From assembly GCA_963969395.1 (NCBI GenBank), contig OZ017795.1, positions 2,790,001 through 2,854,000 of the forward strand: DNA of 64,000 nucleotides. Direction: 5' to 3'. This document shows, one piece after another, positions 23,714 to 34,990 of this stretch (its first letter is position 1; every line of letters begins with the position of its first letter). The position numbers and the translations under genes were made by a program. The notes under the pieces were generated by a model, which was not told the origin of the DNA, did no database searches, and saw only the letters and a list, made by a program, of their open reading frames with translations. This DNA comes from Pseudoscleropodium purum (lineage: Eukaryota; Streptophyta; Bryopsida; Hypnales; Brachytheciaceae).

Positions 23714-23990
23714 CAATTGTGTCATTCTTTCATGGGCTGGTTACCTTAGAGGAAGGTTGTAACAGTATATAAGTTAGCAATTTGTGCCTAGAGATAATGT
23801 CCAATCGAAGTTTCCAAAGGCAGTTGTGTCATTCTTTCATTGGCGGGTTAATTAGGAGAAGGTAGTAGCAGTGTAATTTAGCAATTGTACTTCGAGATCC
23901 GTCATGATGTCCAATCTCAAGGCAATTGTGTCATTCTTCCATTGGTTAGGTAGAAGAAGCTTCCGTCGCGAGTCTTTTGCCGTTGACAGA
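23714..23990. repeat. About 105-bp tandem repeat downstream of the protease gene
   Basis: CAATTGTGTCATTCTTTCAT-like starts occur at 23714, 23821 and 23923. Between them are GGAAGGTTGTAACAGT and AGTTAGCAATTTGTGC blocks that change by a few bases. This gives two and a half units. A trace of the preceding half unit (AGTTAGACATTGTGCTTAGA) lies at 23656-23675. Confidence 0.85.
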
Positions 23991-25041
23991 AGTGGGAAGC
24001 ACATGCTCACCATGTTGACGCGTCGCAGTTCAGCAGAACCACCGTCAACAAACTGGCCTGGTTTCTTCTTCTTCCTTAGCCTTTGATCAATTAAAAAGTT
24101 GACAGATCTAGGTGTTGACGTTCAATGAAAGTGTAGAGATTCAATGGGAGGACTTAACTTGGCAGTATGATTTGTATCCTTCTTGAGCCTCTCCAGCTCT
24201 CTTGAAAGGTTATAGATTGTCCACAAGCCCTGGCATCAGCTTTCTATTTGTGATGACCAGGGAAGTCAAGCATAATGATCCGGCAAGAAGCAATGATGTA
24301 CGAGCTGGTTGGGAGCTTGTAGATTATTTGCGACTTGGGATCAGCTCTGTATATAACTGTACACATAATTCCATCCAATGCAAGTGAAAAGGAAATGAGA
24401 GGACCTCTGTGTAAATGACTTCCAGGTCGTTTCGTTTCTATGTTGAATGTTAGTTCCGTTCCGAGATGTGGAAACTGACTTTGTTCGAAGCGGCTCAGTA
24501 ATGTTGAATCCATGAATCCAGAAGAACCTCTCTAAAGCATTACTCCATAATGCTCTCTCAAGTAATAACCTCTCTATATCACATGAGGGAGGTTCATTTG
24601 CATTAATCATGTTTGTATGCAACCCAAGCCTGAACCAAATAATCAATATTACCTTAACCTACATACGAACACAAGAAACCTTTATTTAATGAAGAAGCAT
24701 TAATTGGATTGGTTCAGCAAAAATTGAGTTATTAAAAGTTATCAAGTGTTCACATATGCAAAACTAGTATAAGCTAGCCTTCACAAAGGTTGCCTTTTTG
24801 TCTGTAGAGTGTTCATCTACACAATTCATCTAAAAATCATGGATAATTAAGGTATCTGTCAATGTTTAAGTCCATCTATTATAACAATAACTAGATGGCA
24901 AAGTGGAAGAATAGCTTCATTGATACTTGTGATATTGTCTTTGAGACACAAGTGTCTCATTTGAATTCATTGTGAGAAACTATCACAATGAGCTCAAGAC
25001 TTGGTTTCTTTTTTTAAATTTTGTTTCCATAATTTACTTCC
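23991..25041. other. Island edge, no gene seen
   Basis: G+C content falls from about 24.6 kb on. Short frames are present on both strands but lack recognisable content. Confidence 0.45.
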
Positions 25042-25152
25042 CCCAATTAGAGATAATATAAATTAAATTTTATTCAGTCACCCCCACCTCACATCTCCCA
25101 ATTAAAAATAATTTAAATTAAATTTTATTCAATTCACCCCCACCTCCTTCCC
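25042..25152. repeat. 55-bp tandem duplication
   Basis: Units at 25042 and 25097 each contain CCCAATTA, then AAATTAAATTTTATTCA and CACCCCCACCTC. Confidence 0.92.
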
Positions 25153-25159
25153 CTCCCCC

Positions 25160-26039
25160 CGCTTTATAATTTGACAAGTCAAGAAAACTTGACAATGAAT
25201 ATGGGATATATATCCCAGTATTCCAACAAGTATCTCAATATGTATAAATATACATATATCTATATCTATATATTTGTATATCCATATTTTTGGAGATCAA
25301 CAGTTGGGAGGAGGAGGGGGTTTCATAATTTTTATAAAAAATAAAATAAAGGCTCTCATTTTTTGGGACTGATGGAGGTTGGTTAATTAATTGCCCATGT
25401 TCTAAAGTGAACAAAAAGCCAACATTTTGATAAGTTTTATCAGTTTTTTTTAATTGTAACCATACAGATTGAAACCAAACATGTTTAGTGTTTAATGGAA
25501 AAGGAAAAGTTAACAATATGACTTATAAATTGAAAAATTGGAATGTTTGATCATGAGGGTCTTAAAACTATGAAACTAATTTGAAGTCTTTCAATCTTCT
25601 TTTCACATGTCAAATCTAAAAAATTGGTCACCACAAATACACGAGGATTGAGGGACAAAACTTGCATAATCCTAGAATCAAATTATGGCTTCTCTAAATC
25701 TATTCTTTAATTTATTTATTTTTAATTTTCATGTGATTTTTTCTTTAAGATCTTGTACACTTGAGAGCATTGAACACTAGAAAATCAAGATTAGCAATGG
25801 CTCCCTTACACGAAATAGAAAATAGAAAATATCCAATCATTCCTTTTCGAAATTAGATTTTTGATGCTACAACTAGACTTTCAAAATAATTTCAAATACA
25901 AAAATATTATAAATAATAACTTGAGTATGTTTATTGAACTTTAAAGTTTTTTCAACAAGAGAATTTGGTACTTCAAGCATTTAAAGGATTAAGGCAAGTA
26001 CACCCAAAATTGCCACTTCTTACAACTCTACCTAGTTAC
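25160..26039. other. A+T-rich DNA, no gene seen
   Basis: It contains a TATATCTATATCTATATATT tract around 25252-25272. No gene is supported. Confidence 0.5.
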
Positions 26040-26250
26040 TAGAAATTATTAGATAAGCCAAATTTTCATATTTTGTTCTCGGCAAGTGAAAGGAGTTTCC
26101 AACACACAACAAAATGCAACATTTCAATATTATATGCAAAAGTCACAATGAGTCAATGCTTTTTTTGATAGAAGTTATAAAATTGTTTCTTCCACTTAGG
26201 TAGGTACTCATTGATTTTGAAGATGTACACTAAGTGATGGTAGTTTTGGA
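26040..26250 (-). repeat. Dispersed repeat family A, copy 4 (inverted)
   Basis: Read on the minus strand it gives AATCCAAAACTACCATCAC, then CATCTTCAAAATCAATGAG, TACCTACCTAAGTGGAAGAA, and later AAACTCCTTTCACTTGCC. This is the same order as the other copies. Confidence 0.7.
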
Positions 26251-27039
26251 TTAGTGGCGCGTATAGGATATATCTTGTGTATAGTTGCATTGCACAACGA
26301 GAAAAGAAATGGAAGAACACACACATCTAGGACACCTCATATGATTTAGGTGCTATAAACTTATCATAAGTTTATCATGAATTTATTTAGCAATATATTT
26401 GAATCATTATTTTCATTTTCATATTGGAACCACGCTAGATTCAAAAAGTATTTAGTGTCATCCATATAGAACTACATACTGAAGTCTATAATTTTCTATG
26501 GAAGATGAATATTTTTACCAAGAATGTAGATATCAATACTATTCAAAGAAGAAGATTCCTATGTACATAGTTGGCAAAAGTATTTGTCATTTTTGAAAAT
26601 AGAGAGATACATTATAGGAAGATCATAGTAAAAACATATAACTTCCCATTGTGTTCCATAAGAGGGACTATTCTTGTCTTTGGAGAATCTAATGTACCTC
26701 TTATTTCTTTATATGGTTCCAATGGAATCTAGAAGCAATCCTTCACAGAATGAAACAATGAACAAGCCTTTTGCTATGTGTAGTGTGCTTATTGCATTCA
26801 TGAAGTGGTGACTTTCTAATCCAACTCTAAAACTTTGAATCTCAATTGCACAATCAATTCAATTAAAACTACATTAGAATACAACAAAATTGAATTTATA
26901 AATTGGTTCATAAATCAAATCATTTTTGACAGAGTACCTTGGTAATATGATTTTTTTTTCTATGATTAAAGATATCAAATAAGTGCACTTTGTGAATGAA
27001 ATGATAAATTGAATTGCACTTCTTGTTGCACAAAGTCTA
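26251..27039. other. A+T-rich DNA, no gene seen
   Basis: No supported gene or bounded element. Confidence 0.5.
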
Positions 27040-27345
27040 AGAACATGTTCTTCCGAATCCTTCTGTGAATTTTGTTCCTAAATTTGGATTAGAGGTTTTG
27101 AATCTCAAACAAATTTTTGAAGATAAAAGTTAGCTTGATTTACCAACTTTTTTTAGTTCAAAGTTTCTCAAAAAAAGGTATTTTACTATGGCTACATGAA
27201 GTCTAAAGTTCTACATTAAACATAATTTCTTCGTTTGACTTCATTAGGTATAAGTGGTTGAGCTCCTACTAATCTTAATTCAAATATCCCACATGATTTG
27301 CTTTACCTCCCATCACCCCACTTGTATATATAGATTGCCTACAAA
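27040..27345 (+). repeat. Dispersed repeat family D, copy 2
   Basis: The copy contains TTTGGATTAGAGGTTTTGAA, ATGAAGTCTAAAGTTCTA and TATCCCACATGATTTGCTTT, then ACCTCCCATCACCCCACTT. It aligns with copies at 14080 and 39480. Confidence 0.72.
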
Positions 27346-27829
27346 CTCTTCTGAAATACATTTGAATTAGTATGAAGTGATGGCCATATAGATCTAATGT
27401 ACTGTAATTTTTTTCTAGTTGAATCCCCTAATTTTTGCTTCGGGTAGCCACCATTCTTATGTAATGGTCCCTTGACCATATCACATTGATAAGAACGGCC
27501 AGTAGTTGCTAAAATCTTTGTTTTTTGAAGTTTTCCAAGTTACTATTACAGAGTACTTCCGTTGTGGTGGACCAACGATATCGAAGTGATTAATGGATTT
27601 AAGAGCATTCTTTTGACAATGCCACCTTGGCCACTATGTAGGTTTGGCAGATAAGCTATCAATTAGGTGGGAACGCACAACAATTTACAGTTGAGTTAAT
27701 GCCACCTTATTAACAAGTGGGAACGGTCCTATAGTCAGTCAATCCTGGCCATATTACTTTCAAAAAGTTATACCATATAAGGGTCACAAAACATTCATTG
27801 TATTAGAAGTATAATAGAAGCATTCCTAG
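27346..27829. other. Intergenic DNA with small repeats
   Basis: AATGCCACCTTGG and AATGCCACCTTATT occur about 73 bp apart, each near a GTGGGAACG block (27619-27724). No gene is recognised. Confidence 0.45.
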
Positions 27830-27919
27830 GATGATTCCTCTCCCATTTGTGTCCCCTACGATGATCCCTCACTCATTTGTGTCTCCTACGATGATCCTTC
27901 TGCCATTTGTGTCCCCTAT
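27830..27919. repeat. 30-bp minisatellite, three units
   Basis: Units begin at 27830, 27860 and 27890, exactly 30 bp apart, with the pattern GATGAT(T/C)CCT, then CATTTGTGTC(C/T)CCTA. Each unit differs by a few bases. Confidence 0.97.
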
Positions 27920-29346
27920 TTACATTTGTTCAACATTTCAATATACAATGCTTAGAGAGGTGTAGTAGATAGGGGCCTATGATTATATAATTAAACTTTA
28001 ATTATTAGATAATTTAGCCTCTTAACCCTTAAAGGGATGGAGCCTATCACTATATAATTAAACTTAAAGTCCCTCATTTTATATCCTCCATTACTTCTCT
28101 ATTTATGAGTGAAATTCTTCTTTTTTTTTTGGGGGGGGGGGAGGTTCACAAATGAAATTACATGTTTAATATTTGTCCTAATTTTTCAAATTTTTTTGAT
28201 GAAAATTTCAAATTACCTTCCATTCTTGAAGAAAAATTAAAAAAATTCATATCAAACACAAATTATATTTAAAAAATCTTAAATTCTCAAAATAACAATA
28301 CAATATAGTGTAGAATGTTATTGTACAATCAAAAGAACTTTTTGTGTCACTCCATATTTAGAAATGTGGTTATAGATCTTGAACTTCAAACCTCACTAAA
28401 ATACTTATTCAAGGAATTTTTCAAAATTTCTAAGTGGAGAAAAAATGTACTTTAGAAACCTCATTCTTTGAGTTTTCCTCAAAAGCAAAAAAATCATCTA
28501 GAATGTCAAAATCAAGATTTAAGGGGAAAAACTCAAAGTATAGAAATACACTATACAATATACCATTCTTTTTTATAAACGGTCACATATAAATTTAAAA
28601 ACAACTAAAAAATCTTAAATTCAACTCAATGTTGTGAATGTAGCATCAATGGAATTGTGCACAAAAAATTGGATGGAAAGCATCCATTCTTCAATATGCA
28701 CAAATTCTGGTTGACCATCCAAAGAATTAAAAACATCCATAGTGTCATGTGAAGGTTACTTAATGTCCTGAGAGGGTTAATTTTTAGGTTTGCAAACCTA
28801 CAAGTTAAAAGTTCATATTGATGACTTTAATGTTAACTATAGAAACAAATAATACACCTATTGGTCTAATAATTGGAGTATTTTTTTTACTACCTTACTC
28901 ATGGAGCATAGTTGCTATTATATGCACCTAGAATCATGAGCACATGAGTATAGAAGCCTATATGCATTCATCCAAAGTTTTATTTCTTGGTTGGTCAAAC
29001 TTGATTATAATACTCAAAATACTCATGTTTAGTTGTTTTTAAACCAAAAAAATGAAGCCTACCGTAATAAGTTGCATTTTATTTTTATTTAGAAAAAATT
29101 TAAAATTTTCATGAATTATTATAATTGCATGTTTTGTTTGTTAGAATTCAATCAAGTGTGTGAACACAATATTGTGCTGTTTTTGCTTGTATTTTTTCTC
29201 TCTAAAAGTGATTTTTTAAATTTAAACTTATATAGATTGTTTCTTATTATGATATTCATTTTTGGTAAAGTATCCACATTATTATAATATGAACTATAAT
29301 TAATATGATTTTTAAATTTATAATAATTAGATATTATCAATTATTA
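27920..29346. other. A+T-rich DNA, no gene seen
   Basis: A T10G11 homopolymer junction occurs at 28121-28141. The rest is eroded A+T-rich sequence with hardly any CG. Confidence 0.5.
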
Positions 29347-29450
29347 TTTTTCAAAAGAAACTAGTGGAACAATCTAATTATTGTAAATTTATATATTTCA
29401 CTTTTAAAATTTACAATAATTAGTTTGTTCCACTAGTTTCTTTTGAAAAA
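29347..29450. repeat. 44-bp near-perfect foldback
   Basis: The arms 29347-29390 and 29407-29450 pair at 43 of 44 positions and are separated by 16 nt. The outer end of the arm is TTTTTCAAAAGAAACTAGTG. This may be a small foldback MITE or a hairpin precursor. No clear target duplication is seen. Confidence 0.95.
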
Positions 29451-30810
29451 GTCAATATGTACATGAAGAGTATTTTTACATAATATTTTATCAATCAATT
29501 ATTTAAATAAAAATTAACATAACAATGGTAAGTTGACTTGAACTCTTGAAGGCCACTGGTACTAAGTTAGTATTTCACTTGTAAAAAACAAAGTAATCAC
29601 TATAGAAATTTTTACACTATTATTGTTTTAAACAAGTTTGGCTAAAAATAATTATAAAATTAGATGCCAAAATTTTAAGAAAATTCTTTTTCAAGAAAAA
29701 AAACATGCAAGTTATATAAATTTAGGGCAACTAAAAAAGAATTTTCTACTTTAGTTGATTTTTTAAGCTACTTTTCATATTATTCTACTTCTAGTTTTAT
29801 GCAAAGTAACCAAGAAGTATCTTACAAAATTACCTTCTAATGTAATGGTTTTGAATAACACCTAAACTTCCCAAAAGTTATATATATATATAATTTATTT
29901 ATTTAATTTTAGATTCACCATTTTTAGGCCTATATTATTGCAATAGCCCCAAAAGACACAACTAATATTTTTCTCAACACTTCATCTTGCTTGTTGAACA
30001 ATACTACAAATGCCACAATATATTTGCAAAGAATTGGAATTTTCATAAATAATTTTAATTCCTTTTTAAATACAATTCTCAATGCATCTATATATGACAT
30101 CATAAGGTTTTTCAAATTCTAAGTCCAAAAATTCAAGAAATTCAAACATACTCGAAAAAATATATTTCTTTTGGAGCTGGTTTTTGAATTTTATTCACCA
30201 TAAATTTACAAGTGAAAAATAACCTTACAAGTGGATTTTTTTAATCTATTTATGTACATCACAGTACAAAATTAATGATTCTAGATAGTTTTACTTGAGG
30301 TTCTATAAATCCTTACTAGAAGAATTTGTGTCTCTTTTCACCACAAATTATAGTAACAAAATACCAAATGCATTAGAGAGGCACCCAAAATAGTGAATCT
30401 TTTCACAATTTAATCAAAAATTCCTTACAATTCTTCTTGGTGAAAAGTGACTTTTTGGTCCCAAGTACCATCATATTCTCAGTCAAATTAGGAACCTCCC
30501 ATTTGACTTAGAGAAAAAACTCAATATTGAGGAAAGAATCCAAGTGTCTAGTAAGAATGCTCAATGAAAAAGATGAAGTGGCTATACTTTCTAGAATCAC
30601 ATTAGAAATTATTTCTTCTTCAAACTTGTATTTTTTAAGTTCTTACTTTGTATTCCACATTTCCATGATTTATAGATTTAACACCTAATGTTCTTTCATG
30701 TTGAATGATCCAAAGCTATTTCAAAATATTAGTTTCCAAAGCAAGGCTAAAATCTTCATCTATATTTATTTTTAAACAAATCCAATTGTAGGATCTTTTG
30801 ATTAACTTGT
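29451..30810. other. A+T-rich DNA, no gene seen
   Basis: No gene or bounded element is supported. Confidence 0.5.
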
Positions 30811-30813
30811 TAG

Positions 30814-31036
30814 CACTACAAGAGAAAAGGGGTGTTTCAAGTGAGTTTTTAAATTTAGTCCTAGACATAAGATTATAAGCAATGACCTTTAAAGAGATTT
30901 TTAGCAAAAAATTACTAATAATACATGTATTTCTAGTAAAATTTTGTTAAAAATCTCCTTAAAGGTCATTACTTATAATCTTATATGTAGGACTATACTT
31001 TAAAATTCACTTAAAACATCCCTTTCTCTTGTAGTG
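30814..31036. mobile_element. 223-bp palindromic CACTA-type MITE
   Basis: It starts CACTACAAGAGAAA and ends TTTCTCTTGTAGTG. The direct duplication TAG lies on each side (30811-30813 and 31037-31039), as expected for the 3-bp duplication of CACTA (EnSpm) elements. Almost the whole element is a foldback: arms of about 100 bp share CATAAGATTATAAG.AATGACC and AGATTTTTA.CAAAA. It encodes nothing and would need a transposase in trans. Confidence 0.93.
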
Positions 31037-31139
31037 TAGAATACACCCTCCTAAAATTTTAGAATAAGATTAGAATAAGATCCCCTACCAATTCCATGAT
31101 CATGATGCTTGAATTCTAAAGAAAAGTGTTTTCAACTCT

Positions 31140-32040
31140 TTCCAAATGGTTTCCTTTTTTCAAACTTTTCACCTAAAATGTGTAGATTCCTACAACTTGA
31201 ATCTCTCTACAATATGTTGAAGAAATAAATTGGAAATACCTATAAAATTTTCAATAAAAAATATTTTGTAATCATGCCTAAAAAAATAGTAAGTAGAAAG
31301 AAGTAAAAAATGATTTAAAATAGGAAATTGTTAAGAATTTAGTTATGGAGCTAAGAAATGCCAATCCCTATGTACATAATGTTGTAATAACCAATCTACA
31401 TCCTATGACTTTACTTTTCCAAAAATATTGAAAATTGAGTGAAATAAAGGACTTCAAAAATTAGTTTAGAGTAAAGAATCCATAACTATCCGCAAACTAA
31501 AACTCCTTGTAACTTTCATCTCATTCATCTAAATGGAATAATTCAAAGCTTCCCATGGATTCATAAATTCAGAGAACCAATTTCAAATTATTTTTTTAAA
31601 AGAGATTTTTAAAGAATTTTTTTGAGTTGATTATGTTGTACACATCATGCAATAACTTTTTCAATGTGTAGTAAAAAGTTATGAAAATTAGTGGGCCTTA
31701 AAGATATTCCTTGGGCACATGTTGTGTGAAAATTTCAGAAAAAGAATAAAATTTTTATCCATAGTGAGCTACCCAAAATTGCTCTATTGCCAAAAAAACA
31801 CAATTTTTACATTTAGGGATGAAAGTTTGAATTCCATAACTAAACGCAAACTAGAACTCTTCATTACAATAATCTCATTAATCAAAGTGGAATGATTCAA
31901 AACTTTTTGTGTGCATATAAATCTAAAAAACCAATTTCAAATTTTTATTTTATAGAAAAATATTTTTTTTAGGCTACCTAGTAACCCAAATTGCCCAAAC
32001 TTGAAAAGAAACTATATATCATATAATAACTTTGTAGTCA
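31140..32040 (+). repeat. Dispersed repeat family B, copies 3 and 4 in tandem
   Basis: The first part carries AATAGTAAGTAGAAAGAAGT, ATGCCAATCCCTATG, ACTTCAAAAATTAGTTTAGA and GAATAATTCAAAGCTTCCCA. From about 31820 the unit ATTCCATAACTAAACGCAAA and GGAATGATTCAAAACTTTTT repeats the middle blocks, so two partial copies lie in direct orientation. Confidence 0.72.
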
Positions 32041-33505
32041 AAAGTTATGAAAAGCTAAAAAGCTTAAGTTGTGCCTTAATCCCTCAAGGACTAAGGGGAC
32101 ACAATGTATCCTCTTCAAATTTTCAATGGCAAATTTTTGGTAAGGTGAAACAAATCTCAATAGTTTGTAAACTATAGACTTGTAGAGTAACAAGTTGACA
32201 TACTTGTTGCATTCTTTGATTTTCAAAATTTCAATGAGGAAAGTATTTAAATTTTTATTTCGGAAATGTAGTCTAATAGAAAAAAGGAGCAAGCATAATT
32301 TGTTTACAATGAAAGAAATAGTAGGGATGGAAGAAAATATTTTCTTGGATGTTTTTAGTTGTTATTGTGCAAAAGAAAACTATGTTAGAAGGAAAAAAAT
32401 TCAAATTTAGATTTTTAGCAATTTAAATAATACAAAATTCAATCTAGTGTGATTTAGAATACAAAAATAATTAGAATGATTCCAAATTTTTTGAAGATGT
32501 TCCAAACAATATGCTAATCATAATTATTGTTAAATTTCAAAAATTGATGCATATATAAATTTTTTTAATTTTGTAGGATCAAATTTGGTCATTTTTTTGG
32601 CTTTCTACTCCTTTTGTTTGAAAATGTCTACAAATTTGGGAGAGTTTTTTATTTCTCAAATTTTTTAAATAAAAAAATACTACATTTGCCTTAGATTATA
32701 ATACAATTTTTTTGGAGGACAAAAAATAATTATTCATCTTTTTATAATTTTTCTTCTCTAAAAATTGCATTTTTTGCCTAAAGAGTTGATCATCCAAAAT
32801 TATTATATTCTAAAAATCCAACGGTCAATATTTTCCACAATTAATTCCATGCATACTTGACAAAGTATTCTTCACTTTTATATGGTTAAAATTAAAAATA
32901 TCAAGCACATCCATGTGCAAAAAAATATCAAAGTTAGGCAATTCATTAAAAACCTCCATTGTGAAAACCTCGTCACATCTTGAGGAGTTAAAAGCTATTC
33001 CTCAAACAAATGTTGTGTAAAAATTTCAAAGACAAAAAAATAAAAATTCGTTTTATAAATAGATGACCAAAAATTTAATGTTGCAAAAAAATGCTACTTG
33101 GTCTTTTAGAGATTATTTAGAATCTGGAAGGTTTTTTGTATTTGGAGCATCTTTAAAATTTAGCAACAATCTCAATTCTCTCCATTTTGAAGACAAAATT
33201 GGGTTTTCATTGTCTTGTCAACATATTTTTTTTAATTATTTTTACATATCAATCATATGGGAATCAATGCCAAGATGAAAATGTCTATTTTTGCTACTTT
33301 TATCTATATTGATTCATTTGAATGGCATACAAAGTAATTTATTACAACAATAAAAATTTGGCAAATTTTTCACCAAAATAACTAAAAGATGCCTCCTAAA
33401 TCACATATTTCCTACAACCTTATTGGTGATCTTTGGACCATATTGGTTATTGGCAACAAATCACTAAAACCATTTAGATTGTCTTTTATTGAAATCTAAA
33501 CTCTA
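32041..33505. other. A+T-rich DNA, no gene seen
   Basis: A block around 32990-33060 (TTCCTCAAACAAATGTTGTG) resembles family B. Otherwise nothing can be supported. Confidence 0.5.
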
Positions 33506-33689
33506 CACTAGAAGAAAAACTTGTTTTAGGTGATAGATTGATATAAAAAGGAACGGATTTTAGGTAACATCTAAGATGACATTAAAAAAACAAACCCATG
33601 TTTCTATGTCAACAATGATGACCATTGATATTGTATTGAACATCATTGTTGGCATAAAAACCTGGGTTTTTTTTTTTCGATGTCATCTA
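33506..33689. mobile_element. Truncated CACTA-like foldback
   Basis: The left edge CACTAGAAGAAAAACTT resembles a CACTA terminus. Inside is an inverted repeat, 33573-33620 against 33641-33689, with AACAATGATG pairing to CATCATTGTT and a 20-nt loop. No matching CTTCTAGTG right terminus follows within the next few hundred bases, so the right end is lost or the left edge is a coincidence. Confidence 0.5.
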
Positions 33690-34499
33690 AAATTTGTTTC
33701 TTTTGAAATCAATAAACTTTGGTTTGTTATAATGCTACATCCCTTAATGTTTTGATTGTGCAATGTCCTTTAAAGATTGTTTACATATCCTTATAAATGA
33801 GTCAATTTGGGACAATATTGATCAATTAAATTCAATATTCCACGTTTTCCATATTCACAATGAGAAATTTGAGTAAGTCACAAGCAAAGCTATAATAGTG
33901 AGTTTACCAAATGGATTCTAGGAGTTTCTAACAATATCTTTTGAAGAATACTATATTGTATAGAATATTACTATTGTATAATCCAAGTCACATGTTTATG
34001 CTAGGCAAATTCAAAATACAATTTAGAAATACTTTTGTGAGTATGTGAAAATGAAAAGTCATTGATTGACATAAGATGGATGCTAATCCCTTCACTTGCT
34101 CTTGCGTATCAATAAATATATATATAATTTTTTTTTTACAATTTAATCTTTTAATTTTTTCAGCAATTTGTTGCCTAAAACCAAATACATGTAGTTTTCA
34201 TATTAGGTACATGAGTATAGGATCTTTTCAAGAGTATTTTTTGTGAAGCATTACTTTACCAATTCTATCCAAACAATGGTGGAGGAGAGCCAAATTTTAT
34301 TATTATTATTGTAAATCATATAATCCAAATGGAAATAATTAAATTTGAAAATATTATAAAATAGCGTATTGTAAATAAGTGTTTCCATCTTACATTTGAT
34401 TGCCACATTGGCAATCTTTGAAAATCTAAAAAATTAACCCTTAAATGCCCCGAAGGACCAAAAGTGTCTTCACATAGTCTAAAAGTCCAACTCAAAGTG
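33690..34499. other. A+T-rich DNA, no gene seen
   Basis: No supported gene or bounded element. Confidence 0.5.
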
Positions 34500-34990
34500 C
34501 TATAACTTTTGCATCCAATGTCTAAATTCAACAAAATATATTTAATAATTGGAATTCTCTCTTTTGGTTTGTATGGTAAAATTTTCAAATCAATCAAGGA
34601 TCTATTGTTTTATTGATAGTCATTTGAAGTTTACAAGTTCAATTTGAGTTCACCAAACTGCATTTTGATGGTTGCAACTTTGGAGGCTTATATCTTTGCC
34701 TTCATCTAATGTTTGTTTTCAATAAAATTTGTTGAATTAGTTCCCTTCAAAGTCTAGTTATTGTGGTAAATTGTTCATGTCAATCCAAGTAGCTTTGAAT
34801 GTATGAGAGCAACTCAAATTTCAAAATCCAGACATTATTTGGAATATGGTGAACTTCAATGGTTTGTTTCTTCTTCATACAATGTCTATTCTCAATCATT
34901 TTGGAGGGAAAGTTGTATATACTAGTTAGGTTTTTGTGGTTAATTCCATATCAATCCAAGAAGTTATGAGTGAATGAGAATTATTGTAGT
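34500..34990. repeat. Degenerate tandem repeat of about 175-190 bp, three units
   Basis: Landmarks AATGTCTA, AATGTTTG and AATGTCTATTCTCAAT start at 34517, 34708 and 34881. Each is followed by an AAAAT/TTTTG block, a TTTGTGGT or TATTGTGGTAAATT block, and TCAATC(A/C)A(A/G). GTTCACCA-like blocks recur in the second and third units. Similarity is moderate. Confidence 0.6.

Noticed and set aside
28121..28141. T10G11 homopolymer junction, and the reverse form C9A8 at 14956-14972
   Set aside because: The flanks differ and there is no further shared sequence, so I treat them as chance or assembly-prone homopolymers.
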